The notes below the pieces were generated by a model. The model saw only the letters and a program-made list of their open reading frames with translations. It ran no database searches and was not told the origin of the DNA. Positions 1 to 11,152 of a DNA stretch of 46,074 bases are shown here, piece by piece. The DNA is from OFTM382 sp964352615 (GTDB lineage: Bacteria > Planctomycetota > Phycisphaerae > Phycisphaerales > UBA1924), in assembly GCA_964352615.1 (NCBI GenBank), contig CAYGSG010000016.1, forward strand, positions 1 through 46,074. Reading direction: 5' to 3'. Every line of letters begins with the position of its first letter. Position 1 is the stretch's first letter. Both the position numbers and the translations under genes were made by a program.

Positions 1-231
1 GAGTTGTAGGCGGACGCGGCTGGTTGGCTGATCGCGAGCGGGTTAGCCGGGGCGAGCGGGCGAAAGCGGGTGGGAATCCCGGCAACCTTGTGGTCCCGGC
101 GAGCGGATAGGCTGGGTCCAGCCGATACGGACCGTGTCGGCCCTGCGGCAGTTTTGTCGCCGCGACTTCTCGGACCTTCGAGACGATCAGCTTTTTTGGC
201 CGATTCCCGGCCGGACTAATGGAGAGCACCC
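1..231. other. Non-coding leader at window edge
   Basis: No reading frame with recognisable protein character crosses this stretch, so I see no partial gene at the left edge. A T6 run lies at 191-196 and a short GGCCG/CGGCC inverted repeat follows, but the T run precedes the repeat, so it is not a plus-strand terminator, and on the minus strand it reads as A6. A GGAG at 221-224, seven bases before the GTG at 232, serves as the ribosome-binding site of the next gene. Confidence 0.5.
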
Positions 232-2607
232 GTGACGCAGCCCCGCCCCACTCGTCCTTTCAGCCGTCTACCCCTCGTGCTCGCGGCGGGCTTAAGTGTC
301 TCGCTCGGCTCGCTGGCTTTGGGTCAGATCGACGGCCCGAAGGACTACGCGGGCTACGCGGTGGTGCAGGTCACGGCGGAGAACGCGGCGGAAGTCGAAT
401 CGGCGATGGCGCTGAGCGAGACGATCTGGTCGGAACGCTCGGGCATCGGGCCGTTCGAGGTGGTGGCGTCCGCTGAACAGCTCGCAGCGCTCACACAGGC
501 GGGGCTCGAACCGGTCGTCGTGATTAACGATCTCGGGCCGATGATCGCGGCCGAGAGCGCGCAGCTCGCGGTGCTGGCACAGGCTAAGAACCCGTGGTTC
601 GACAGCTACCACCGCACCGTGGACATCCACTCGTACCTTGACGGCTTGGTCGCGGCGCACCCGCAGCTCGCAACGCTGGACGATCTTGGTGATTCGTTGC
701 AGGGGCGCGAGCTCAAGGCCATCCGCATCACCGGTCCGGGCGATAGCTCGAACCGGCCGATCATTTTCTACAACGGCGGCCAGCACGCGCGGGAGTGGAT
801 CAGCCCCGCGACCGTGACGTATATCGCCGACCAGCTTCTCACGCAGTACGGCACGGACCCGCTGGTGACGGCGCTGGTCGATCAGGTGGAGTGGGTGCTG
901 CTGCCCGTGACCAACCCTGACGGGTACGAGTACTCATGGGACAGCGTTCGGTTGTGGCGCAAGAACCGTCGCGACAACGGCGATGGCACGTTCGGCGTAG
1001 ACCTGAACCGCAACTGGGACATTGACTTCGGTGGTGAGGGCGCCAGCGCCAACACCAACAGCGAGACGTACCACGGGCCGTTCGCGTTCAGCGAGCCCGA
1101 GACCGCGGCGCTGCGTGATTTCATCGCGAGCGAGCCGAGAATGGCGGGGCACATCGACTGGCACTGCTTCAGCCAGCTCATCCTGTACCCGTGGGGCTAC
1201 TCGGGCGCTCCGCCGCTTCCGGCGGATTTGCTCGCGTTCTATGAAAATCTGAGCGGCGAGATGTCGAGCGTCATTCAGTCGCAGTTCGGGACGTTCTACA
1301 CGCCCCAGCCGTCAATTGATCTGTACCCCGCAGCGGGCGTGATGGGGGACTACACAGCCGACCAAGGATTGCTCGCGTGGACGATCGAGCTGCGGCCGGC
1401 GACCAGCGGGCAGGGCGGCTTTGTGCTGCCGCCTGAACAGATTCTGGAGACGGGCATCGAGAACTTTGAGGCGGTCAAGGTGATGGCTTCTGCCATCGCG
1501 TTCCCGTTCAGGATCACGCCCGACGCTGGCAACCCGGCGTACGTCGATCCGAACACAGCGACCGATGTGTCGTTCAGCATCGTGCCCCAGTCGGGCGTCA
1601 CGCTCGATGGCTCGCCCACGCTGCTCGTGCGAACGGGCACAGGCGCATTCACGCCGTTGGTCATGACCAACGCTGGCGGTGACACCTGGACCGCAGCACT
1701 GCCCGCGACCGCAGCGTGCGAGACGATCGAATACTCGGTCGCAGCATCGGCTGACGACGGCCGCTCGCAGGCGTTCCCGTTCAACGCTTCTGCGGCGCCG
1801 CTCTCGGCCGAGGTGCTCACGCTGGGCTCGCTGCTGACGGATGACATGGAGACCGACACCGGTTGGACGGTCGGCTCGCCCGACGACGACGCGACCACGG
1901 GGATCTGGTCACGCAGCGACCCGGAGGGCACCGCGGCTCAGCCCGAGGACGACGCGAGCCCCGCGGGCACGATGGCGTGGATCACCGACGGGCGTGCAGG
2001 CACGGGCGTGGGTTCGTTCGACATCGACGGCGGGCAGACCACGCTTACGTCGCCGTTGTTCGACGCGACCGACACGGGCAGCGCCACCGCCCAAGGCCCC
2101 GTCACCGCGATCTTGAGCTACCAGCGGTGGTACTCGAACGACCAGGGCAACACGCCCAACGCCGATTCGATGTTGGTTGAGATCAGCAACGACGATGGCC
2201 AGAACTGGTCGCTGCTCGAAGAAGTCAGCGAGAACCTGAACCGCTGGGAACTCAAGACGTTCAACGTGGCGGACGTGCTCGAACCCACGGCCGAGATGCG
2301 GGTGCGGTTTATCGCCTCCGACTTTGGCGGCGGCTCGATCGTCGAGGCCGGGGTGGACGACCTGCGTGTCGAGGTAAGGGCTTGCACGAGCCGCCTAGGC
2401 GACATCGCCGACGACTTCGGCACGCTTGGCGGCGACGGCATGGTGAGCTTCGGGGACTTCCTCGCGCTGCTCGGCCTGATCGGGCCTTGCCCCGGCGGCG
2501 TGCCGGGCTGCACAGGCGACATCGCCGACGACTTTGGAACCCTCAACGGCGGCGACGGCATGGTGAGCTTCGGGGACTTCCTGGCGCTGCTCGGACTGAT
2601 TGGTTGA
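232..2607 (+). CDS. Secreted M14 zinc carboxypeptidase with C-terminal dockerin-like repeats
   Basis: A 791-residue exported peptidase of the M14 (carboxypeptidase A) family, which removes C-terminal residues from peptides. The GTG start has GGAG upstream. Residues 1-32 form a signal peptide (basic start, hydrophobic core, ALGQ cleavage region). The catalytic domain spans about 110-420: zinc ligands H185 and E188 in GGQHAREW, third ligand H311 in IDWHCFSQ, substrate-binding GVDLNRNW (R260), and catalytic glutamate E386 in TIELRPATSGQGG. All expected residues are present. A beta-rich region of about 300 residues follows. The end carries two near-identical modules (723-753 and 762-791) beginning GDIADDFGTL and containing GDGMVSFGDFLALLG, which resemble dockerin/EF-hand calcium loops common at the C-termini of planctomycete exported proteins. 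The peptidase call is firm; the role of the repeats (surface attachment or calcium binding) is inference. Confidence 0.93.
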   Translation: MTQPRPTRPFSRLPLVLAAGLSVSLGSLALGQIDGPKDYAGYAVVQVTAENAAEVESAMALSETIWSERSGIGPFEVVASAEQLAALTQAGLEPVVVINDLGPMIAAESAQLAVLAQAKNPWFDSYHRTVDIHSYLDGLVAAHPQLATLDDLGDSLQGRELKAIRITGPGDSSNRPIIFYNGGQHAREWISPATVTYIADQLLTQYGTDPLVTALVDQVEWVLLPVTNPDGYEYSWDSVRLWRKNRRDNGDGTFGVDLNRNWDIDFGGEGASANTNSETYHGPFAFSEPETAALRDFIASEPRMAGHIDWHCFSQLILYPWGYSGAPPLPADLLAFYENLSGEMSSVIQSQFGTFYTPQPSIDLYPAAGVMGDYTADQGLLAWTIELRPATSGQGGFVLPPEQILETGIENFEAVKVMASAIAFPFRITPDAGNPAYVDPNTATDVSFSIVPQSGVTLDGSPTLLVRTGTGAFTPLVMTNAGGDTWTAALPATAACETIEYSVAASADDGRSQAFPFNASAAPLSAEVLTLGSLLTDDMETDTGWTVGSPDDDATTGIWSRSDPEGTAAQPEDDASPAGTMAWITDGRAGTGVGSFDIDGGQTTLTSPLFDATDTGSATAQGPVTAILSYQRWYSNDQGNTPNADSMLVEISNDDGQNWSLLEEVSENLNRWELKTFNVADVLEPTAEMRVRFIASDFGGGSIVEAGVDDLRVEVRACTSRLGDIADDFGTLGGDGMVSFGDFLALLGLIGPCPGGVPGCTGDIADDFGTLNGGDGMVSFGDFLALLGLIG

Positions 2608-2711
2608 GGTCCGCGCGCAAATGGCAGTACAGGTGCCCGAGGGCCCATGCTCTCGGCTGGCACGAGCGTCGCGGGCAAGCGGGCGCGGAGTGCAGCGGCT
2701 ACCGTTGAACC

Positions 2712-3422
2712 ATGACCACCGCAACGACCAAGCTGACCGATCGGCTCAAGGCCGAGAACTGGGACATGCACCAGATCGCCGAGCGCGGTCACGGCCAAGG
2801 CAGCGTGCTGCGTGGCGAGCTGTCGCTGCCGGCGTACCTGGAGCTGATCGATCAGGGCTACCTGGTTCACGCATCGCTCGATGACGCCGCCAAAGCTGCG
2901 GCGGATTCAAGACCAGACCTCTTGCCCCTGATGGCTGATGAGCACTTTCTATCGCAGCACTTCGCAGCGGACCTTGCGCACTTTGGCGTGTCGACCGGCA
3001 ACGTCGATCCGATCCCCGGAACCTCGCGGTTCATCCATCACATCCAAGCAGTTGCGGGTGATCCTCTTTGCGTACTCGGGCTGCACTACGTCCGCACCGG
3101 TGCTTCCAACGGCAACAGCTTCGTCGCCAAGCACGCGATCAAGGCGTTCAACCTTTCCGAAACCGGCGAGGGCACCGCCCACCTCACGCCCTACGGCAGC
3201 GAGCAGCGTGCCAAGTGGGGCCGGTTCAAGACCCAGCTTGATGCGCTGGTGTTGACAAGGGCGGAACAGGACACGGTCGTTGCATCGGCGCGGCGGATGT
3301 ACGAGCACTACATCTGCTGGCACCGCGAGGCGCACCTGAGCGCCGACGAGCTACTCGCGATGCACAAGGGCGAACTCGACCAGAGCGAGTTTGATCGCGC
3401 GCACGCGGTCCCCCAAGCCTAA
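2712..3422 (+). CDS. Heme oxygenase-family protein
   Basis: A 236-residue soluble, mainly helical protein with heme oxygenase character. The opening DRLKAENWDMHQIAERG resembles the proximal helix of biliverdin-forming heme oxygenases, where the histidine (H20 here) ligates heme iron. The mid-region LGLHYVRTGASNGNSFVAK sits where heme oxygenases carry the glycine-rich distal helix that contacts the heme. Family members cleave heme to biliverdin, CO and iron; related folds include TenA and iron-containing redox enzymes, so the exact chemistry is uncertain. No Shine-Dalgarno is obvious before the ATG. The gene stands alone between the protease and the convergent debranching enzyme, with no heme transporter nearby. 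The length is normal for bacterial heme oxygenases. Confidence 0.65.
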   Translation: MTTATTKLTDRLKAENWDMHQIAERGHGQGSVLRGELSLPAYLELIDQGYLVHASLDDAAKAAADSRPDLLPLMADEHFLSQHFAADLAHFGVSTGNVDPIPGTSRFIHHIQAVAGDPLCVLGLHYVRTGASNGNSFVAKHAIKAFNLSETGEGTAHLTPYGSEQRAKWGRFKTQLDALVLTRAEQDTVVASARRMYEHYICWHREAHLSADELLAMHKGELDQSEFDRAHAVPQA

Positions 3423-3459
3423 TGCACTGCGTGCGCACACGGCTTAGCTACCGATCTTG

Positions 3460-5442
3460 TTACGCAAGCACGATGTTGTCGAGGCGGAGCGCCTCGGCGA
3501 CGCTCCATGCCTGCCACGGGCAGCCGCGGGAGTGGTGCGGGGCCTGTGCATCGGCGATCTCGGCGATGTGTCCGAGCCCGCCGCGATTGGGATGCTTGAG
3601 CAGCGGGTCGAGGAACTTCTTTCGCGCCTCGGCTTTGGCAGCGGGCGTTGAGCCGCGCACGCGCACCCACGCCTCGACAAACGAGCCGAGCAGCCAGGGC
3701 CAGACCGTGCCCTGGTGGTAGGACTCGTCGCGGTTGGCCGGCGAGCCGCCGTAGTGAGGGGTGTACGCGGGCTCGCCCGGCGCGAGCGTGCGCATGCCCA
3801 TCGGGGTCCAGAGTTCCTTCTCGGCACGATCCACGACCCGGCGTGCGATGTCGTCGGGCAGCAGCACGGTTCGCAGGCCGCCTATGGCGAACAGCGCGTT
3901 AGGCCGCACGCTCCAGTCGGTCTTGCCGGGCGAGTGGTTGACATCGACGACGTCGGCGAGGTAGCCGCGCTTCTCGTTCCAAAACCGCTCAACGAAGGAC
4001 GATGCGGCCTGCTTGTGCAGCTTGAGCAGCTTCTTGTTCTTGCCCGCGACAAGCGCCAGCGCGTTGATCCACAGCGCCTGAATCTCGACGGGCTTACCGA
4101 TGCGGGGCGTGACAGCCCGGCCGTCGTAGCGGGCATCCATCCAGGTGAGCGCTGACCCTTCTTCGCCCGCGGCGAGCAGCGCGTCGGCGGGGTCCATGCG
4201 GATGCCGTGACGCGTGCCCTCGATGCAGCCCTCGACCAAGCCCAGGCATGCAGCGGTGATGGAACGCTGATCGCCCTTGAGCGCACGGTCGCCCTTGGCC
4301 TTGGCGGCATCGAGAAAGTCGTACGCAGCGGTGATGTACCAGAGGCCCGCATCGACGCTGTGGAACTCGGGCTGTGTGCCGTGATCCGGGAAGCGGTTGG
4401 GCAGCATGCCCTCGACGCGGTAGCGAGACCAGTCAGCGAGAATCTGCTGGGCTTCGTCGAGTCGGCCCGTTGCGAGGCACAACCCGCGCAGCGAGATGAA
4501 CGTGTCGCGTCCCCAGTCGGTGAACCACGGGTAGCCCGCGATGATGGTCGTCGAGAGACCACGGGTAACGAGGTAGTCGTCGGCGGCGCGCGCTAAACCA
4601 GCGCCCAGTACCCCCCCTAAGGCCTTGCGCCGCGAGCGTTCGCTATCGGCCAACTCGGCGGCACGCTCGGCGGGCGAGCCCTCAGGCTCGATATCGGCGG
4701 TCGGCGCCGGAGTCGAGGCGCGGAGGATGAGATGCGCCTTGTCGTGCGTGCCGCTGGCGAGGTTCCACCGGAACACGCCGGGCGAGGCCAGATCCTCCCG
4801 GCAGTCGAGGCCCCGATAGGCCTCGAGGTCGTATCGGAACGCGCGGTACCAGTCGGCGGCGTTCTCGTAGGTTCCGTCGGTGAGGCACTCGGTCTCGGGC
4901 ACGCCGGGGTACGGGCGGAAGATGACGCGCCGGCCGCCTTGGGCCGGGGCATCGAAGCCCCACATGTCCATCGAGCTGTTCTCGTGGTGCGTGGAGTGGT
5001 AGTCCCGGCCGCTGATGAGCGGGCGCACGCAGAGGGCAGCTTCAAGTTTGGGGCTGGCCTTGATGAGCGACCAAGTCAGCACGCACATGGGCCTGTGGCG
5101 CGGCACGAAAAGTTCGTGCTGAAGCTCGATCGTGCCCGAGGGCGTGGGGATCGACCACCGCCAGGTGGGCCAGGGATCGTTGGTGAAGCTCTTGATGAGC
5201 TTGTAGCCGTCTGGATGAACGACGCCGGGCTCGTAGATCTGCGTGGAGAGGGCGGTGCGCTGGCCGCCTACTTCGAGCCATGCTTCGAGGCCGTTGACGA
5301 GCACCATGCGCCCGGTTGGCGGGGTCTTGGCGCAGCAGAGCAGGGCGTGGTACCGGCGGGTGCGCGCGCCGGTGGCGGTGCCGGAGGCGAAGCCGCCGAG
5401 TCCGTCTGTTTCAAGCCACTCTGCGCCTGCGTCAAAGCCCAT
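3460..5442 (-). CDS. Glycogen debranching enzyme (GH133-type amylo-alpha-1,6-glucosidase)
   Basis: A 660-residue cytoplasmic debranching enzyme of the bacterial/archaeal type, expected to hydrolyse alpha-1,6 branch points. The N-terminal domain (to about residue 270) opens with WLETDGLGGFASGTATG and TRRYHALL, the hallmark of the GDE N-terminal domain. The catalytic (alpha/alpha)6 half contains TDWGRDTFISL (D309, D313), GMLPNRFPDHG, SVDAGLWYI and ESYHQGTVWPWLLG. The start at ATG 5442 is chosen because GGAGG (5448-5452) lies five bases upstream; a GTG at 5448 overlaps that site and is unlikely. The gene lies 68 bases behind the GT3 glycogen synthase on the same strand, probably one operon. It converges with the heme-oxygenase gene (37-base gap). 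Confidence 0.92.
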   Translation of the reverse strand: MGFDAGAEWLETDGLGGFASGTATGARTRRYHALLCCAKTPPTGRMVLVNGLEAWLEVGGQRTALSTQIYEPGVVHPDGYKLIKSFTNDPWPTWRWSIPTPSGTIELQHELFVPRHRPMCVLTWSLIKASPKLEAALCVRPLISGRDYHSTHHENSSMDMWGFDAPAQGGRRVIFRPYPGVPETECLTDGTYENAADWYRAFRYDLEAYRGLDCREDLASPGVFRWNLASGTHDKAHLILRASTPAPTADIEPEGSPAERAAELADSERSRRKALGGVLGAGLARAADDYLVTRGLSTTIIAGYPWFTDWGRDTFISLRGLCLATGRLDEAQQILADWSRYRVEGMLPNRFPDHGTQPEFHSVDAGLWYITAAYDFLDAAKAKGDRALKGDQRSITAACLGLVEGCIEGTRHGIRMDPADALLAAGEEGSALTWMDARYDGRAVTPRIGKPVEIQALWINALALVAGKNKKLLKLHKQAASSFVERFWNEKRGYLADVVDVNHSPGKTDWSVRPNALFAIGGLRTVLLPDDIARRVVDRAEKELWTPMGMRTLAPGEPAYTPHYGGSPANRDESYHQGTVWPWLLGSFVEAWVRVRGSTPAAKAEARKKFLDPLLKHPNRGGLGHIAEIADAQAPHHSRGCPWQAWSVAEALRLDNIVLA

Positions 5443-5510
5443 GACCACCTCCGCTGGTTGGATCGGTCATCGAGCGTAAGCCGGGCAGTATTTTCTTGCG
5501 GTCGCCAGTC

Positions 5511-7412
5511 TCAAGCCGGGGCGGCCTTGGCGCGGACCAGCGCCAGATCGTGCGCCCGGTGGTACGGCAGGCCCATGCGGGCCCAGTCGAAGTTCCAGCT
5601 TCGGCGCTCGACCTCGTTGCGCAGCGCGATTCGGCCCCGGCGGTCGAGAGCGCAGAACTCGAGCATCCGCCGAGCGAGCGCGTCGGCGACCTCGGCGTTG
5701 GACCGGCCCCGGCGGTGGAGCATCCAGAGGCCCCAGCGGTTGTGGTCGGGGTACATCTCGGCGACATGGCGGCCGAAGCCGGCCAGGTCGCTCGTGACCG
5801 CGGGCACGCCCAGGGCCACGCTCTCCATCGGGGTGTAACCCCAGGGCTCGTAGGCGGATGGGAACAGGCCAAGGTGGCAGCCCCGCACGAACTGCTCGTA
5901 CTCGAGACCCCAGAGCGGGCTGGTGGGGCTGATGAAGTCGGGGTGGTAGACGACCTTGACGCGGTCCTCGGCGTGGTTGAGCAGGCCGAGCTGCTTGATC
6001 TTGGCGACCAGAACATCCTCAGGCTCGTTCTCAGGTAGCTGGTGGGTGATGTAGGGTGGCAGGCGGTCGGTCTTGAGGGCGGCCTGAAGCCGGCGCAGCC
6101 GAAGCGACCAGTACTCCTCGACCAGTGCATCAAGGCTCACCCGCTCGCCCGCTGCGGCCTTGCGGAAGAGGGCATCGGAGATGTCGTGGGTGATGCGGTC
6201 GCAGACATCGCGCAGCTCGCGGAGCATGCTGCGGGTCTGCAGGGCCTCGGGCAAGAGCGAGACGGTGGGCCTGCGGGTGACGATGAACAGCACCACGGTG
6301 GTATCGAGTCGGCTCTTGCGGAGCGAGTCGTTGAGGCGCGCGCACGCATCGAGGCAGAGATCAAAGCCCTTGTTCTTGGGCTCGTACCGGCCGCTGGTAA
6401 AGAAGTAGACAGTCTTGTCGAGATTGAAGGAGTAGCTCGGGAAGAAGTGGCCTGTGACGAACTCATCGATGCGCTGCTTGAACTGACCGTGGAGGGTCTG
6501 GAACTCGTGGCCTACGGAGTACCAGTCGATGTTGAGCCCGTTGGGAAGGATGAGGTCGGGCTCTCGGCCCAGCAGCACGCCGCACTCTTCAGCGGTGATG
6601 GGGCTGATGGTGGTGAAGACGTGGCTGTGCTGGGCGCTGGCGCGTTCGTAGCCGTGCTGGGCGGTGATGGCGTACTTTTTGGCCTCGACGTCTGGGTCGA
6701 TCTTCGGGAGGCGGCTGTAGAAATCGCCCTCGCTGGATGCGATGTAGCGGCCCAGCAGCGTGGCGTGGGTCTGGAAGACGGTGGCGACGGGGACTTTGTC
6801 TTTGCGGAGCATGGGGATGGCCATGCCGCTCATCCACTCGTGGAAGTGGGCGAGGACTTGCCGAGAGCCGCTGGACTGGGCGGCCCCGGTCCAGACCTTG
6901 GCGACGGCGGCGAGCAGCTTGCTCGCAGCGTCGGCAAAGCCGAGCACGCCATCGATCAGGTCGTCCTCGCCGGGGCTTTCGACGCCGAAGTTTTCCCACA
7001 GCGAGTGCTTGAGTTCGTTGAGCTGGGCCGTGGTCTGCTGGTGTTCGAGCAGCAACACCCGCGGCCTGCCCGGAACGAGCCATCGGCCGTGATGGACGAC
7101 GAGCCCCTGGCTGCGGGCCTCATCGACCACGCGGGCGATCCAGCCGGTGGGCCTGCGTGGCTCGAACTCGAGCGAGCTTTTGGTGCCCATGAAGGGCCCG
7201 ACGAGCATGTAGCGGTTCTGCCACCGGCGGACCATCGAGGGCGACTTGCTGCGGAGCACCTGGTAGATGCCCCCGATGGGGTTGCAGACCTCCCAGCCGA
7301 GTTCCAGCAGGACCACGCCCGAGGGGGCCCGATCGGGATCGACCGGGGGTGCGAAGCTCTGGGGCTCATCGAGCGGATTGAGGGCGAGATCGGCAGCCGA
7401 GAGCGTGGTCAT
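5511..7412 (-). CDS. Glycogen synthase, family GT3 (eukaryote-like)
   Basis: A 633-residue glycosyltransferase of family GT3, the animal/fungal glycogen synthase family, rather than the usual bacterial GT5 GlgA. It extends alpha-1,4-glucan, in characterised members from UDP-glucose. Visible hallmarks: ELGWEVCNPIGGIYQVLR near the N-terminus (donor loop), FQTHATLLGRYI, TTISPITAEEC, ILPNGLNI, FTSGRYEPKNKGFDLCL, and the retaining-enzyme E-x7-E motif in SAYEPWGYTPMES (E522, E530). The C-terminus has DRRGRIALRNEVERR (590-604), which aligns by eye with the arginine cluster that binds glucose-6-phosphate in yeast Gsy2; see findings. It is first in a two-gene minus-strand unit with the debranching enzyme and divergent from glgB (166 bp between starts). 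The start has only a weak ribosome-binding site. Confidence 0.93.
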   Translation of the reverse strand: MTTLSAADLALNPLDEPQSFAPPVDPDRAPSGVVLLELGWEVCNPIGGIYQVLRSKSPSMVRRWQNRYMLVGPFMGTKSSLEFEPRRPTGWIARVVDEARSQGLVVHHGRWLVPGRPRVLLLEHQQTTAQLNELKHSLWENFGVESPGEDDLIDGVLGFADAASKLLAAVAKVWTGAAQSSGSRQVLAHFHEWMSGMAIPMLRKDKVPVATVFQTHATLLGRYIASSEGDFYSRLPKIDPDVEAKKYAITAQHGYERASAQHSHVFTTISPITAEECGVLLGREPDLILPNGLNIDWYSVGHEFQTLHGQFKQRIDEFVTGHFFPSYSFNLDKTVYFFTSGRYEPKNKGFDLCLDACARLNDSLRKSRLDTTVVLFIVTRRPTVSLLPEALQTRSMLRELRDVCDRITHDISDALFRKAAAGERVSLDALVEEYWSLRLRRLQAALKTDRLPPYITHQLPENEPEDVLVAKIKQLGLLNHAEDRVKVVYHPDFISPTSPLWGLEYEQFVRGCHLGLFPSAYEPWGYTPMESVALGVPAVTSDLAGFGRHVAEMYPDHNRWGLWMLHRRGRSNAEVADALARRMLEFCALDRRGRIALRNEVERRSWNFDWARMGLPYHRAHDLALVRAKAAPA

Positions 7413-7578
7413 GGTCTTGAAGCATAACCGCCCGGCGCAGCAGGCACGGCTGGCTCATGCGCGATTAGGCTTGCTTTCTCGAGAGCGGCGCAGCACGATT
7501 GCCTCGGGTGCGATATACCCGGTTGGTTCATTCGCCCACGACTCTTGCCGCCTTGGCTCTGCCGGGCCGCCTACACCC

Positions 7579-9498
<1,920 letters not shown>

Positions 9499-9694
9499 CC
9501 CCGACCCGTTCGTTGGCCCGCACAGTCGGCCCTGGCGGGTTGGAAAATGCCCGTTCAGCGTCCACGAGGCTGCGGCAGGGCTCAAGGGCAACCGATAGAC
9601 GCTGGGTGCGCTCGCCCCGAACGCGACGCACGTGCTCGCGCTTAAAGTCTAAGAAGCAAGCTCATTGACGAGCGACCCGCTCAGGAGCGACCCA

Positions 9695-11149
9695 ATGGCC
9701 TCACATTCCTCGATCCCGACCGCCAGCCACGAACTGCCGCCCGTCGTCAGCGAGGTGCTGTTCAGCCCGTTCAAGCAATTCGCCAGACTCTCGTCGGCGG
9801 GCGGCCTGATCTTGCTGGCCTGCACGGTGGTGGCGCTGCTTTGGGCCAACGCGAGCGAGGAGCTGGCGCACAGCTACCACGAGCTGTTCCACGAGTTCAA
9901 GATCCGCGTGGCGATCGGTGACACGGTCGGGCTGAGCTGGGGGCTTGGGCACTGGATCAACGACGGGCTGATGGCGTTCTTCTTCCTGCTGGTAGGGTTG
10001 GAAATCAAGCGAGAGATTCTCGTAGGCGAACTGGCGAGCCCGAAGAAGGCGGCGCTACCCATCGCAGCGGCGCTGGGCGGCATGATGGTTCCCGCGCTCA
10101 TCTACGCGGCCATCAACGCGACTTCTTCGCACGGGGCGATGCACGGCTGGGGCATCCCGATGGCGACGGACATCGCGTTTGCACTGGGCATCATGGCGCT
10201 GCTGGGCTCAAGGGTGCCGGCGTCACTCAAGATCTTCCTTACGTCGCTGGCCATCGCCGACGACCTGGGCGCGCTGCTGGTGATCGCGATTTTCTACACC
10301 GACAACCTGCAGTGGGCATACCTGGGCCTGGGCGGCGCGGTGGTGCTGACGCTGTTCGCGTTCAACATGTTGCAGATCCGCAACCCGATGATGTACCTGC
10401 TGCCCGGCGTGGTGCTGTGGTACTTCATCTACATGAGCGGCATCCACGCGACCATCGCGGGCGTGCTGCTGGCGGCGACGATTCCTGCAACGGCGCGCGT
10501 GAACACCGACCGGTACCTCAAGGCGAGCCGCAAGGCGCTGGATTCCTTCGAGGAAGCCGCCGAGCCGGGCACGGACGTCAAGACCAACACCAGGCAGCGC
10601 TCGGCGGTGATGGCGATGGAGACCAACAACACGCTGGTGCTCCCGCCGCTCATCCGCCTTGAGAACGCGATCCACCCGTGGGCGGCGTTCTTCATCATCC
10701 CGATCTTTGCGCTGGCCAACGCGGGTGTGCACATCGGCGACCACGGCATCGGGAGCGCGCTCTCCGGTCCGGTCTCGATGGGCGTGATCCTGGGCCTGCT
10801 GCTGGGCAAGCCCATCGGCGTGTTCCTGGCGGCGTTCATCGCGGTCAAGCTCGGCATCGCCGGCCTGCCTAGAGGGGTCAACTGGGTGCACATCGCGGGT
10901 GCCGGGTGCCTAGCGGGCATCGGGTTCACGATGGCCATCTTCATCGCCAACCTCGCGTTCCCCAATACAGAGGTAGGCATCATGGAGCGTCAGCACGCGA
11001 TCATCGGCATCTTGGCTGCGTCGGCCATCGCGTCGGTCGTTGGCCTGACCATCCTCGCGCTGGCGCCCAAGTGCAAGGGCGATGTTTGCGACATCGCGGA
11101 CATGACACCGGTGGATGAAGACGAAGCGGACGAGAACGCCGCTGGCTAA
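9695..11149 (+). CDS. nhaA: Na+/H+ antiporter NhaA
   Basis: A 484-residue inner-membrane antiporter with about twelve membrane segments that exports Na+ in exchange for H+. It has the family pair of transport aspartates in TSLAIADDLGALLVIAIFY (D189, D190), plus the conserved WGLGHWINDGLMAFFFLLVG and GIPMATDIAFALGIMALLG segments. The last about 25 residues are acidic and cytoplasmic. The start is ATG 9695, set by AGGAG (9683-9687) seven bases upstream; a TTG at 9665 is in frame but has no such site. A long hydrophilic loop of about 45 residues (SRKALDSFEEAAEPGTD onward) sits mid-protein, as in other NhaA proteins of this length. It converges with the symporter gene, with three bases between the stop codons. 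A sodium-dependent lifestyle is consistent but not proven. Confidence 0.95.
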   Translation: MASHSSIPTASHELPPVVSEVLFSPFKQFARLSSAGGLILLACTVVALLWANASEELAHSYHELFHEFKIRVAIGDTVGLSWGLGHWINDGLMAFFFLLVGLEIKREILVGELASPKKAALPIAAALGGMMVPALIYAAINATSSHGAMHGWGIPMATDIAFALGIMALLGSRVPASLKIFLTSLAIADDLGALLVIAIFYTDNLQWAYLGLGGAVVLTLFAFNMLQIRNPMMYLLPGVVLWYFIYMSGIHATIAGVLLAATIPATARVNTDRYLKASRKALDSFEEAAEPGTDVKTNTRQRSAVMAMETNNTLVLPPLIRLENAIHPWAAFFIIPIFALANAGVHIGDHGIGSALSGPVSMGVILGLLLGKPIGVFLAAFIAVKLGIAGLPRGVNWVHIAGAGCLAGIGFTMAIFIANLAFPNTEVGIMERQHAIIGILAASAIASVVGLTILALAPKCKGDVCDIADMTPVDEDEADENAAG

Positions 11150-11152
11150 CGA

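Noticed and set aside
191..215. T6 run plus GGCCG inverted repeat as a terminator
   Set aside because: The T run precedes the hairpin on the plus strand and reads as A on the minus strand, so neither orientation fits.
6042..7427. 461-codon open frame on the plus strand
   Set aside because: Antisense to the GT3 glycogen synthase, whose motifs are unmistakable.
7267..7578. Upstream extension of the branching enzyme frame
   Set aside because: It would overlap the divergent GT3 gene, and the residues do not fit the family; homology starts at ATG 7579.
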